The notes under the pieces: generated by a model
Databases searched by the model: none
The model's input: the letters and a program-made list of their open reading frames with translations, nothing else
Told to the model about the DNA's origin: nothing
Translations under genes and position numbers: made by a program
Shown here: positions 1 through 8,266 of the stretch, in pieces
Position numbering within the stretch: the first letter of the stretch is position 1
Layout: every line of letters starts with the position of its first letter
Assembly: GCA_963737285.1 (NCBI GenBank)
Contig: CAVTRT010000001.1
Coordinates: 496,001 to 560,000 of the forward strand
DNA: 64,000 bases
Direction of reading: 5' to 3'
Source of the DNA: Trebonia sp963737285
Lineage (GTDB): Bacteria > Actinomycetota > Actinomycetes > Streptosporangiales > Streptosporangiaceae

Positions 1-390
1 GCCGGGATCGCCCTTGACGAGCGCCAGGTCCTCGGGTGCGAACAGCACCGTGCGCAGGGTGCCGAGCACCTCGCGAGGCCGGGGGAGCGGCACCCGGTTG
101 AGCCGGACGCGATTGGCCCGCTTCGGGTTGACCTCGATCTCTACGAGGTTGTCACGCGTGGCGTCGGTGATGCCCGCCCGGATGATGGCCTGCTCGGCTC
201 CCTGCCGGATCAGCGGGGCGTCCTGGGAGACCCGATGGCTGGCCAGGGTCGCGACGTAGCCAACCGCCTCGACGAGGTTGGTCTTCCCCTCGCCGTTCAG
301 CCCGCTGAAGATCGTGACCCCTGGTGCCAGCGTGACGTCCACGCTCGCATACGAGCGGAAATCGGTCAGCGCCAGCCGGGTCAGGTGCAC
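1..390 (-). CDS. recF: RecF, N-terminal part (cut by the window edge)
   Basis: RecF is an SMC-like ATPase that with RecO/RecR loads RecA at single-strand gaps. The first 130 codons are visible and the C-terminus lies outside the window. The N-terminus reads VHLTRLALTDFRSYASVDV, followed by a P-loop GLNGEGKTNLVEAV at about residues 30-43, the RecF form of Walker A. The GTG start at 388-390 is chosen because homology begins there. There is no convincing Shine-Dalgarno sequence, and a G/C hairpin sits just upstream. It follows dnaN in the same direction with a 148-bp gap, the usual actinobacterial dnaA-dnaN-recF order. Confidence 0.93.
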   Translation of the reverse strand, partial: MHLTRLALTDFRSYASVDVTLAPGVTIFSGLNGEGKTNLVEAVGYVATLASHRVSQDAPLIRQGAEQAIIRAGITDATRDNLVEIEVNPKRANRVRLNRVPLPRPREVLGTLRTVLFAPEDLALVKGDPG

Positions 391-399
391 AGTTTTATT

Positions 400-425
400 T
401 TGGGGGGTACACACCAACCCCCCAA
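400..425 (-). promoter_or_regulatory. Hairpin in the recF leader
   Basis: The arms TTGGGGGGT (400-408) and ACCCCCCAA (417-425) are perfect complements with an 8-nt loop. In the direction of recF the hairpin ends about 9 nt before the GTG start and is followed by an A-rich stretch, not a U-tract, so it is not a standard terminator. It could limit recF translation or separate it from dnaN. The structure is seen; the role is inferred. Confidence 0.35.
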
Positions 426-538
426 GCCCCCCTCCCGCTTAGGCCGGGCGCCGTAGCTTCTGGCTGCCGTATCCCGCAACTCGCCTGGCGTGCTCCACCG
501 AAGGACCGCAGCTGCTGGCTGCGCCGCTGGTGTCTGCC

Positions 539-1666
539 TCATCCTGCTGAACGGATTGGCATCAGGACGTAACGGTAGTCGGGCTGCGACTCGCCCTTGC
601 CGGTGATCACTGCAGGCCGGGTGGCGGAGGTGAACGAGATGCGGGCGATGTCGGAGTCGATTGCCCCGATGCCGTCGAGCAGGTACTGCGGGTTGAACGC
701 GATCTGCATCGGCTCCCCCTCGAAGCTGGACTCGATCGCCTCGGTGGCCTGCGCCTCGTCGCCGGTCCCGGCCTCGAGCAGCACCTCACCAGGGTTGAAG
801 GTCAGCCGGACTGGGGTGTTCCGCTCGGCGACCAGGGCGACCCGCTTGACCGCGTCGGCGAACTGGGCGGCTGGCAGTTCGCAGACTGCCGAGAACTCGC
901 TCGGCAGCAGTGCCTGGTACTTCGGGTACTCGCCGGACAGCAGCCGGGTGGTGGTCCGGCGCCCGGCTCCCTCGAAGCCGATGATGCCGTCCGCGCTCGC
1001 CCCGCTCGCGGCCTCGGCGGCCAGGGCGATCGCCACCTCGGCGCCGGACGTCAGTGCCTTGGCGGTGTCGCTAAGCACCTTGACCGGGACCAGGACGGCC
1101 GTGTCGAGGCCCGGAACGACGGGGGTCCAGCGCAATTCTCGCACGGCGAGCCGGTACCGGTCGGTCGCGACTAGCGTGAGCACGTCGTCCTTGATCTCCA
1201 CCCGGATGCCGGTCAGCGCGGGCAGCGTGTCGTCCCGCCCGGCGGCGATGCCGACCTGGCTGATCGCCGAGGCGAACGTATCGGCCCCGACGGTGCCGGT
1301 GATCTCCGGCATCTCCGGGAGTGTGGGGTACTCGTCAGCGGGCAGCAGCATGAGGGTGAACGTGGCACTGCCGCAACGGACGGTCATCCTGGTCCCGTCT
1401 GTGGACAAGTCGACCGGCCGGGCGGGCAGGCTGCGAACGATCTCGGCCAGCAGCTTGCCGGAGACCAGGACGGTGCCAGGCTCATCGGCGGGAGCCGCGA
1501 TGATGGCCCGGGCGGAGACCTCATAGTCGAAGGTGGACAGGGTTAGCTCGCTGCCCGCCTGGATGCGGACACCAGCGAGCACGGGAGCCGTTGGGCGCGC
1601 TGGAAGCGCGCGGGCGGCCCACGCGACTGCCTCTGCGAGCGGGTCGCGCTCAACTTGGAGCTTCAC
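539..1666 (-). CDS. dnaN: DNA polymerase III beta sliding clamp
   Basis: DnaN forms the ring-shaped processivity clamp that tethers DNA polymerase III and other partners to DNA. The product is 375 aa, the family length, with the three clamp domains continuous; it starts VKLQVERDPLAEAVAWAARA and ends YRYVLMPIRSAG, typical of actinobacterial clamps. The GTG at 1664-1666 is chosen because AGGAGG lies a few bases upstream and homology starts there. The frame stays open for 61 more codons toward oriC, but that stretch has no clamp-like sequence. It sits between oriC and recF. Confidence 0.97.
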   Translation of the reverse strand: MKLQVERDPLAEAVAWAARALPARPTAPVLAGVRIQAGSELTLSTFDYEVSARAIIAAPADEPGTVLVSGKLLAEIVRSLPARPVDLSTDGTRMTVRCGSATFTLMLLPADEYPTLPEMPEITGTVGADTFASAISQVGIAAGRDDTLPALTGIRVEIKDDVLTLVATDRYRLAVRELRWTPVVPGLDTAVLVPVKVLSDTAKALTSGAEVAIALAAEAASGASADGIIGFEGAGRRTTTRLLSGEYPKYQALLPSEFSAVCELPAAQFADAVKRVALVAERNTPVRLTFNPGEVLLEAGTGDEAQATEAIESSFEGEPMQIAFNPQYLLDGIGAIDSDIARISFTSATRPAVITGKGESQPDYRYVLMPIRSAG

Positions 1667-2158
1667 GGTAGTTGCCTCCTGCCTTGTTGGTCCCGCGCCC
1701 CGGTGGTCGTGGTGTTTGATCCTGCCGCGCGCGGGGCACCTACTACTTGGTTTCGAGTTTTCTAGATAGATAGGAAAGTCGTAGTAATAGGGCCTGTGGA
1801 TTCTGTGGGAAACGACGTTTGCCCAGCTCATGGCCGCTTTTCCATCCACAGGGCATGTGTGCTGCCAGCGGCGTTCTGTGAGCTCCTGTGGGCAGCGCTG
1901 AGGGTATCCCCTGCTTTTCCACTCCCTGTCCCCAGGTTATCCCTAGGTAGTCCACAAGGTTATCCACAGGCTGTGTCCACAGGTTGGGTACAACGCCTGT
2001 GGACAGGGTGTGCACGCTGTTGCCAACCATTGGGGCCACCAAAATCCGCTTTTCCATGCCATTTGCTCCTGGTCAGAAACGAGGCTTCTGAACGCCAGGC
2101 CATGCTGCGACCTGCGAGGATGCGGCGAACCGTCTCCAGTTTTCTGGTTTCTGACCAG
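1667..2158. other. oriC: oriC, the chromosomal replication origin
   Basis: This is the 492-bp non-coding interval between dnaN and dnaA, the standard origin position. It holds clustered DnaA-box-like 9-mers: a perfect TTATCCACA at 1960-1968, TTATCCCTA at 1938-1946, GTGTCCACA at 1973-1981, TGTGGACAG (reverse) at 1998-2006, and further TGTGG/CCACA variants around 1790-1855. Boxes occur in both orientations. A perfect 12-bp inverted repeat (CTGGTCAGAAAC at 2069-2080, its complement at 2147-2158) borders the dnaA stop codon. An AT-rich unwinding element is not obvious; the most AT-rich stretch is about 1745-1800. Confidence 0.9.
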
Positions 2159-4105
2159 CTACGTCCGCGCCTGCATCTTGATCCGGTTGGTGAGCTCGGT
2201 GACCTGGGTGTAGATCGACCGGCGCTCGGCCATCAGGGAGCGGATCTTGCGATCTGCGTTGATCACCGTCGTGTGATCGCGGCCACCGAACTGCGCCCCG
2301 ATCTTCGGCAGCGACATGTCAGTGAGCTCGCGGCACAAGTACATCGCGATGTGCCTGGCGGTCACCAGCACCCGGGACCGGCTCGTACCGCACAGGTCCT
2401 CGATGGACAGGCCGAAGTACGCGGCGGTCTGTCCCATGATCGTCGCCGCTGTAATCTGCGGTCCCTGCGTCTCCGGGATGAGGTCCTTGAGCACGATCTC
2501 GGCCAGCTGTACGTCGACCGACTGCCGGTTGAGGCTCGCGAAGGCGGTAACTCGGATGAGCGCGCCCTCAAGCTCACGGATGTTGGTGGAGATCCGGGAC
2601 GCGATGTACTCCAGGACCTCCGGCGGGACGTTCAGGTTCTCCTGAACGGCCTTCTTGCGGAGGATCGCGATCCGGGTCTCCAGTTCCGGCGGCTGGACAT
2701 CAGTAAGCAGCCCCCACTCGAACCGGCTGCGCAACCGGTCCTCCAGGGTAACCAGCCGCTTGGGCGCCCGGTCGCTGGAGATGACGATCTGCTTGCTGGC
2801 GTTGTGCAGCGTGTTGAAGGTGTGGAAGAACTCCTCCTGGGTGCCTTCCTTGTTCTCCAGGAACTGGATGTCGTCCACCAGCAGCACGTCGATGTCCCGG
2901 TACCGGCGGCGGAACCCATCCTGCTTGCCGTCCCGGATCATGTTGATGAACTCGTTCGTGAACTCCTCCGAGCTCACGTACCGGACCCGCAGTCCCGCGT
3001 AGAGCGTCTGGGCGTAGTGCCCGATCGCATGCAGCAGGTGGGTCTTCCCCAGTCCCGAGTCCCCGTAGATGAACAGCGGGTTGTACGCCTTGGCCGGGGC
3101 CTCCGCGACGGCGACGGCGGCCGCGTGAGCGAACCGGTTGCTTGAGCCGATGACGAAGGTCTCGAACGTGTACTTCGGGTTGAGCCGGGGCGCTGGCCGA
3201 GGAGTCGTGGCTCCCGGAATGATCGGGATCGGGCCGGTGAGATGCGGTGCCGGCGCTAGGGGAACCGAGCCGGGAGAACCAGGCTGGTGGGCCTGCTGCG
3301 CAGCGGGCGGATGTCCTGGCCCAGGAAGCCCGGGAACCTGGTGTCCCGTGAGCTGGTGTCCCGTGAGCTGGTGCGGGCCGCTCTGGTGCTGGCTACCCGG
3401 TTCCGCGAAGTCCTCTCCCCCGCGCCAGGCAGGCTGCGCGCCGTAGTCGCCGCGGTTGAAGTCCTTGCCGCCGTTGTAGTCCTTGCCGCCGTAGTCGGGA
3501 CCGCTGTAGGTGGGCGAGTTGTAGTCCTGGTACTTCTGGCCGCCATATCCCTGGGCCGAGCCGTACGGGCGCGTGTCGGGGTATGCCGTCGGCTCGCCGT
3601 AGGACTGGCCGCTGTAACGGTCATCGGGATAGCCGCCCTGGGACACCGCCCCGGGGTAGTCGGCCGCGTGGCGCGGAAAGCCCACTCCCGGATGCTGCTC
3701 CTGGCCGGGCTGCCCAGTCCCGGCAAGAGCAACTCCCGGATGCTGTCCTGCTGGCGTGTGCTGACCCGGCTGCGGAAACCCGGGTTGAGCAATGGTCAGC
3801 TGTTGCTGGCCGGAGTCGATCATGGCCACCTGCGAGCCGGGATTGCCGGGACTCGGGTCCACCGTCACCGCGAGCTGGACGGCGCGGCCGAGCTCGCGGG
3901 ACAGGGCATGGGTGACCAGCGGGCGGAGCTTGGTCTCGAGCTGGTCCTTGACGAAGGCGTTGGGGGTGGCGATCAGCGCGGTGCTTTCCACAAGCCCCAG
4001 CGGCCTGCTGAGCTTCAGCCAGGCTAGCTGGCTCGGCTGAACATGCAGCTCAGCGAGGCCATCCAGGCACCGTGCCCACACGTCCGTAAGATCTATGTCC
4101 GCCAC
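2159..4105 (-). CDS. dnaA: Chromosomal replication initiator DnaA
   Basis: DnaA binds DnaA boxes, oligomerises with ATP and opens oriC. The product is 648 aa. Domain I is about residues 1-95. Domain II is very long (about 100-310), rich in Gly, Tyr, Asp, Gln and Pro with short repeats such as QLTGHQLTGHQ. Domain III has Walker A GDSGLGKTHLLHA near residue 348 and Walker B VLLVDDIQFLE near 403. Domain IV has the DNA-binding signature GGRDHTTVINA near 605. GTG 4103-4105 is chosen: it has a GGGGGGAG Shine-Dalgarno sequence about 8 nt upstream. An ATG 21 codons upstream is less likely because its codons overlap the DnaA boxes. Confidence 0.97.
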   Translation of the reverse strand: MADIDLTDVWARCLDGLAELHVQPSQLAWLKLSRPLGLVESTALIATPNAFVKDQLETKLRPLVTHALSRELGRAVQLAVTVDPSPGNPGSQVAMIDSGQQQLTIAQPGFPQPGQHTPAGQHPGVALAGTGQPGQEQHPGVGFPRHAADYPGAVSQGGYPDDRYSGQSYGEPTAYPDTRPYGSAQGYGGQKYQDYNSPTYSGPDYGGKDYNGGKDFNRGDYGAQPAWRGGEDFAEPGSQHQSGPHQLTGHQLTGHQVPGLPGPGHPPAAQQAHQPGSPGSVPLAPAPHLTGPIPIIPGATTPRPAPRLNPKYTFETFVIGSSNRFAHAAAVAVAEAPAKAYNPLFIYGDSGLGKTHLLHAIGHYAQTLYAGLRVRYVSSEEFTNEFINMIRDGKQDGFRRRYRDIDVLLVDDIQFLENKEGTQEEFFHTFNTLHNASKQIVISSDRAPKRLVTLEDRLRSRFEWGLLTDVQPPELETRIAILRKKAVQENLNVPPEVLEYIASRISTNIRELEGALIRVTAFASLNRQSVDVQLAEIVLKDLIPETQGPQITAATIMGQTAAYFGLSIEDLCGTSRSRVLVTARHIAMYLCRELTDMSLPKIGAQFGGRDHTTVINADRKIRSLMAERRSIYTQVTELTNRIKMQART

Positions 4106-4126
4106 CGGTGCGCTCCCCCCGCTGTG

Positions 4127-4169
4127 TTGTCCACAAGCCAGTCCACAAGCTGTCGCTTGATTTTCCACA
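4127..4169. promoter_or_regulatory. DnaA-box cluster upstream of dnaA
   Basis: Three box-like sequences lie within 43 bp: TTGTCCACA (4127-4135), AGTCCACAA (4140-4148) and TTTTCCACA (4161-4169). They sit 22-64 bp upstream of the dnaA start, consistent with the DnaA autorepression known in other bacteria. The rest of 4170-4407, between dnaA and the rpmH promoter, shows no gene. Confidence 0.6.
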
Positions 4170-4407
4170 GCCTAAGTCGCTGGAGGGGGGCACGTTCACC
4201 AAACGGCAGTCTTTGAGCAACCACACCTAGAGGCGACCGGCCCGCCCGGCCAGCTTGCCCTGACCAGCTCGTCTGGGCAACAGCACATGCTAAGGCCGAT
4301 GCCCGCGTCGTCGCCCCCGGCACCGGGAGACGAGCACCGAAGGGGTGGACGTAACCTGGTAGCTGAGCTTGGGCTTTGGCCTGGATACCGTCACGCGGAC
4401 GGTCGGT

Positions 4408-4436
4408 TTGACCTGCGCCGTGATGCCCCTTACCGT
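4408..4436 (+). promoter_or_regulatory. Predicted rpmH promoter
   Basis: TTGACC (4408-4413) and TACCGT (4431-4436) are separated by exactly 17 bp, a good match to the housekeeping sigma-HrdB/SigA promoter. It is about 50 bp upstream of the rpmH start and would serve the rpmH-rnpA-yidD-yidC-jag-rsmG run. No transcript data. Confidence 0.6.
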
Positions 4437-4487
4437 TAACAGGCTGACCCTGAGATTTGTATCGGATACCTATTCCCTGGAGCTCCA

Positions 4488-4625
4488 GTGAGCAAGCGTA
4501 CGTTCCAGCCGAACAACCGCCGCCGGGCGAAGACCCATGGCTTCCGGCTCCGGATGCGTACCCGCGCCGGCCGGGCGGTCCTCGCCTCGCGCCGCAGCAA
4601 GGGGCGCGAGCGGCTGTCTGCCTAG
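4488..4625 (+). CDS. rpmH: 50S ribosomal protein L34
   Basis: L34 is a small basic protein of the large ribosomal subunit. The 45-aa product starts VSKRTFQPNNRRRAKTHGF and ends SKGRERLSA, typical of actinobacterial L34. Start is GTG 4488-4490. It is the first gene of the rightward operon and lies 33 bp before rnpA, as in most bacteria. Confidence 0.97.
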   Translation: MSKRTFQPNNRRRAKTHGFRLRMRTRAGRAVLASRRSKGRERLSA

Positions 4626-4658
4626 CGTCGCTGGCGATCCAGCTGCGCAGGGGTTATC

Positions 4659-5036
4659 GTGCTGCCGCAGCAGGCACGAGTAAGACGGCCACAGCAGTTC
4701 CGCCTCGTGACGCGTACGGGGCGGCGGGCCGGTGGGCGGACTGTTACCGCTCATCTACTTCTGGTTCCCGATGGTGAGCCGGCGAAGGTAGGCTTTATCG
4801 TTAGCCGGGCGGTTGGCTCCGCTGTGGTTCGCAACCGCGTGAAGCGACGGCTTCGGGAGATCATGCGGGCACGACTTGCCAGTCTCCCAGGCGGTTGCAT
4901 GCTCGTGGTTCGTGCCCAGCCAGCGGCCGCGTCGGCTCGCCAGTCAGACCTGGCCGCCGATGTGGACCAGGCACTCCGGCGGCTGCTACCGCGGTCGGCC
5001 GACGAACCAGGGCTTGCGCAACAGGGGCGGCGATGA
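4659..5036 (+). CDS. rnpA: Ribonuclease P protein component
   Basis: RnpA is the protein subunit that helps the catalytic RNA of RNase P bind and cleave precursor tRNA. The product is 125 aa with the RNR signature VVRNRVKRRLRE at about residues 55-66. It starts at GTG 4659 (VLPQQARVRRPQQFRLV, matching the usual N-terminus). Its stop overlaps the yidD start by 4 nt (ATGA), indicating translational coupling. Confidence 0.95.
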   Translation: MLPQQARVRRPQQFRLVTRTGRRAGGRTVTAHLLLVPDGEPAKVGFIVSRAVGSAVVRNRVKRRLREIMRARLASLPGGCMLVVRAQPAAASARQSDLAADVDQALRRLLPRSADEPGLAQQGRR

Positions 5037-5398
5037 CAGAGCATGATGTGCCGGGGGTCCCCCTGAGCCGGGGGCGGGAACAGGGCACCGAGGGGGATTT
5101 GACGAGATCGTCTCCCCTTAGCCCGAGGCGGGAAGTCGGCCTCGCGGCACGGGCGCTCATCATCGCCGTTGTCGGCTACCGGCGATTCATCAGCCCGCTA
5201 ATCCCGCCGAGCTGCCGTTTTCACCCCTCATGTAGCCAGTACGCCCTAGAGTCGCTGCGAGTGCATGGCGCCGCACGCGGGCTGTGGCTGACAGTGTGCC
5301 GGCTGGCCCGGTGTCATCCCTTTAACCCAGGCGGATACGACCCGGTGCCGGGGCGGCTCGCCGCACACCCCGCGCGGCCTCAAGGAGTTACCAGGTGA
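5033..5398 (+). CDS. yidD: Membrane protein insertion efficiency factor YidD
   Basis: YidD is a small membrane-associated protein that assists YidC-dependent insertion. The product is 121 aa with the core SCRFHPSCSQYALES and the later HPFNPGGYDPVP, the diagnostic YidD (DUF37) motifs. The first ~35 residues are a non-conserved charged extension. ATG 5033 overlaps the rnpA stop and the gene's stop overlaps the yidC GTG (GTGA at 5395-5398), so rnpA-yidD-yidC are coupled. Confidence 0.93.
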   Translation: MTEHDVPGVPLSRGREQGTEGDLTRSSPLSPRREVGLAARALIIAVVGYRRFISPLIPPSCRFHPSCSQYALESLRVHGAARGLWLTVCRLARCHPFNPGGYDPVPGRLAAHPARPQGVTR

Positions 5399-6801
5399 GC
5401 ATTCTCAACCCGCTGTACGACGCGATCGCATGGGTGATCATGCGTATCCAGGCGGTGCTCGCCGTGCCGTTCGGACCCACCTCCGGTGTGACCTGGGCCC
5501 TGTCGATCGTCTTGCTCGTGGTCTTCCTGCGGCTGATCATGCTGCCCCTGTTCGTCAAGCAGGTCCGCTCGCAGCAACGGATGCAGCAGCACATGCCGCA
5601 ACTGCAGGAGCTCCGCAAGAAGTACAAGAACGACAAGCAGAAGCTCAACGAAGAGACGATGAAGTACTACAAGGAGAACGGTGTCAACCCGCTCTCCGGC
5701 TGCCTGCCGCTGCTGGCGCAGTTCCCGGTCTTCATCTCGCTCTTCAGCGTGCTCAAGGCGATCTCGAACTGGAAGAAGGGCCAGCCCACCTCGTACGGGC
5801 TGACGACGTCCTTCGTCTCCGACGCGCTGAGGGCAAAGGTCTTCGGCGTGCACCTGTCCGATACTTTCCTGCACGGCACCACGCCATGGTCCGTGCGCGG
5901 CGTGATCCTCGTCTCCGTGCTCATCTCCGCCGCTACGACGTTCCTGACCATGCGACAGAGCATGAAGCGCGGCATGATGCAGCAGGGACCGGTCGACCCG
6001 GACAACCCGATGGCGCAGTCGCAGAAAATGATGGCCTACATCGCGCCGGTGTTCGCGCTGTCCGGTCTCTACTGGGGATACGGCTTGGTCATCTACTGGG
6101 TTTCCAACAACCTGTGGACGTTCGGCCAGCAGTATTTCCTGTTCCGCAACCTCCCGGTGGTGGGCAGCGCTACGGTAAGCGCGGCTACGGCACCGGCCAG
6201 TGGCACCCGGACGGCCGCGAGCCAGAGCAAGACCGCGGCTCCTAGCAAGCAGGCACAGGGCAAGGCTGTGACCCCGAGCAAGAGCGTGGCCGGCAAGCCC
6301 AGTGCGCCTGGCGGCGCCGGGACCGGGCAGTCGTCCGGTGCCGGCAGCCGTGCGGGCAAGCCGGCGGCGCAGCCAGCAAAGCCGGCGAGGCCGGCCCAGG
6401 CGGCGAAGACCGGGCAGGCGGCCCAGACAGAGCCGCCAGCTCCGGAAGAGCTGGCGGATGACGTTCCAGCGACGGCCAGGGGTGCCGCCAAGACAGGCGG
6501 CACAGCTAAGGCGCCTGGCTCGGCGGCGAAGGAGGGAAATGCGGCGACGAGGCCGTCCAGTGGGACGCCGAAGGCGGGTGCCACGGACAAGCCGGCGCCC
6601 GCGCGGGTCCGTGAGTCAGGCATGAACGGCTCTTCCGCCTCCTCCAACGGCGCGTCTTCAGCGCTGGCCGGCGGGCTTGGGCGATTGTTCGGTAAGGGCA
6701 AGTCACCGGCCTCAGAGCCGGAGCCGGATGAGTCGCAGAAGGTAACTGTCCGGCAGCAGCCAGTCCGGCAGACACGCAGCAAGCGTTCAGGCAAGAGGTG
6801 A
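5395..6801 (+). CDS. yidC: Membrane protein insertase YidC/OxaA
   Basis: YidC inserts and folds integral membrane proteins, alone or with SecYEG. The product is 468 aa. Residues 1-285 carry the insertase core with its membrane segments (ITWVIMRIQAVLAV region, SGCLPLLAQFPVFISLF, GVILVSVLISAATTF, GLYWGYGLVIYWVSNNLW). About 180 C-terminal residues are a low-complexity Ala/Gly/Lys/Pro/Ser tail ending in a basic cluster, plausible for ribosome contact, as known for long-tailed YidC homologues. GTG 5395 overlaps yidD. Confidence 0.95.
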   Translation: MSILNPLYDAIAWVIMRIQAVLAVPFGPTSGVTWALSIVLLVVFLRLIMLPLFVKQVRSQQRMQQHMPQLQELRKKYKNDKQKLNEETMKYYKENGVNPLSGCLPLLAQFPVFISLFSVLKAISNWKKGQPTSYGLTTSFVSDALRAKVFGVHLSDTFLHGTTPWSVRGVILVSVLISAATTFLTMRQSMKRGMMQQGPVDPDNPMAQSQKMMAYIAPVFALSGLYWGYGLVIYWVSNNLWTFGQQYFLFRNLPVVGSATVSAATAPASGTRTAASQSKTAAPSKQAQGKAVTPSKSVAGKPSAPGGAGTGQSSGAGSRAGKPAAQPAKPARPAQAAKTGQAAQTEPPAPEELADDVPATARGAAKTGGTAKAPGSAAKEGNAATRPSSGTPKAGATDKPAPARVRESGMNGSSASSNGASSALAGGLGRLFGKGKSPASEPEPDESQKVTVRQQPVRQTRSKRSGKR

Positions 6802-6807
6802 GCGACT

Positions 6808-7548
6808 GTGGGGGATCTTCCCGGTGAGGGGTTCGGCGCGGTGGTAGATACCGAAGGCGGGCTGTCGGACGTCGCCGACCTAGAGGCAGACGACGAGTTC
6901 GAGGACGACGAGCTCGACGACCTCGATGATGACGCCGACGAGGACATCGACGAGGACATCGAAGGCGAATCCGACGACGACGACCTCGAGGACGAGGCCG
7001 ACGACGACCTCGACGAAGAAGACGATGACGAAGCCGACGATGAAGACGAAGACGAAGACGAAAACGGCGGGCTGGCCGACGAGGACGAGCTGAACCTGCT
7101 TGAGCAGGAGGGCGAGATCGCGGCCGACTACATCGAGGGCCTGCTGGACATCGCGGATCTCGATGGAGACATCGACATGGACGTCGAGGGCGACCGGGCG
7201 GTGGTCTCTGTCGTCGGCGCGACCCTCGATGAGCTCGTCGGCGAGGACGGGGAAGTCCTGGAAGCACTCCAGGAGCTCACCCGGCTCGCGGTCCACCGTC
7301 AGACGGGCGAGCGTGCCCGGCTGATGCTCGACGTGGGCGGATTCCGGGTACGTAGACGCTCAGAGCTGGCTGAGCTTGGCCGTTCGGTCGCGGCTGAGGT
7401 CGCCAGGACCGGGGAGCCGAAGAAGCTCGCGCCCATGTCACCATTCGAGCGCAAGATCATTCACGATGCCGTGGCAGTCTCCGGACTGCGCAGCGAGTCG
7501 GAGGGCGAGGAACCGCACCGCCGGGTCGTGGTCTTCCCCGTCGGCTGA
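6808..7548 (+). CDS. jag: Jag/KhpB-type RNA-binding protein (KH + R3H) with polyacidic N-terminus
   Basis: This is an RNA-binding protein normally encoded next to yidC and linked elsewhere to cell-shape control. Of 246 aa, roughly residues 20-92 are almost entirely Asp and Glu with no conserved motif. The KH-like domain covers about 95-175 (EGLLDIADLDGDIDMDVEG). The R3H end includes APMSPFERKIIHDAVA and finishes HRRVVVFPVG. Start GTG 6808, 6 bp after yidC. The acidic segment is far longer than the usual linker and would be strongly repelled from RNA, so it may work as an autoinhibitory or protein-binding tail (inference). Confidence 0.9.
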   Translation: MGDLPGEGFGAVVDTEGGLSDVADLEADDEFEDDELDDLDDDADEDIDEDIEGESDDDDLEDEADDDLDEEDDDEADDEDEDEDENGGLADEDELNLLEQEGEIAADYIEGLLDIADLDGDIDMDVEGDRAVVSVVGATLDELVGEDGEVLEALQELTRLAVHRQTGERARLMLDVGGFRVRRRSELAELGRSVAAEVARTGEPKKLAPMSPFERKIIHDAVAVSGLRSESEGEEPHRRVVVFPVG

Positions 7549-7558
7549 GGAATCTTCG

Positions 7559-8266
7559 ATGACCGAGGCAGGGCAGCCGCCTCTTGTGACGTTGCCGTCT
7601 CCCCCGCCAGCGGCCGCCGAAGTCTTCGGCGCTGCCCTGGGCAAGGCGCGGGAGTTCGCTGCCCTGCTGGCGACCGAGGGAGTGATTCGAGGCCTGATTG
7701 GCCCGCGGGAGACATCACGCCTGTGGGATCGCCACCTGCTGAACTGCGCCGTCGTCGCCGAGTTGCTGCCTGACAGTGGCCAGCTTGTCGACATCGGGAG
7801 CGGTGCGGGACTCCCCGGTATTGCCCTGGCCTTGATGAAGCCACAGTTGGACGTCATCTTGCTAGAGCCCATGCTGCGCAGAGTGGGGTTCCTGCAAGAG
7901 TGCGTGGACTCGTTGGGGCTGGAAAATACCTCGGTGATGCGGGGGCGAGCCGAGGAATTGTCTGGAAGACTCCGGGCAGATGTAGTGACGGCGCGCGCCG
8001 TCGCCCCGCTGGACAAGCTGGCGGGCTGGGCGACGGGGCTGCTCGCGCCGGGTGGCGAAATCCTGGCGATAAAGGGGCAGTCCGCCGAGGAGGAACTCGT
8101 GGCCGCCCAACCGGTATTGAAGCGACTTGGCGCGCGGACAGTCGAGATCCGGCACGTCGGTCAGGATAGGGTGCTACCTGAGACCACGGTTGTCCGCGTT
8201 GTCATGTCAGGACGCCGTCGAGAGGAGCAGGCTCATGCCTACCGCAGACGGCCTGGGATGGCCTGA
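7559..8266 (+). CDS. rsmG: 16S rRNA (guanine-N7) methyltransferase RsmG (GidB)
   Basis: RsmG methylates N7 of G527 (E. coli numbering) in 16S rRNA using S-adenosylmethionine; loss gives low-level streptomycin resistance in several bacteria. The 235-aa product has the SAM-binding motif VDIGSGAGLPGIALA, then VILLEPMLRRVGFL and VTARAVAPLDKL, all GidB signatures. ATG 7559 begins MTEAGQPP. Its last 32 bp overlap the preferred parA start. Confidence 0.95.
   Translation: MTEAGQPPLVTLPSPPPAAAEVFGAALGKAREFAALLATEGVIRGLIGPRETSRLWDRHLLNCAVVAELLPDSGQLVDIGSGAGLPGIALALMKPQLDVILLEPMLRRVGFLQECVDSLGLENTSVMRGRAEELSGRLRADVVTARAVAPLDKLAGWATGLLAPGGEILAIKGQSAEEELVAAQPVLKRLGARTVEIRHVGQDRVLPETTVVRVVMSGRRREEQAHAYRRRPGMA

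Noticed and set aside
597..1526. 309-codon frame antisense to dnaN
   Set aside because: High-GC third-position bias keeps the opposite strand open; no domain or ribosome site.
1667..1849. Longer dnaN start inside oriC
   Set aside because: The added 61 codons show no clamp similarity and lack the good ribosome site seen before GTG 1666.
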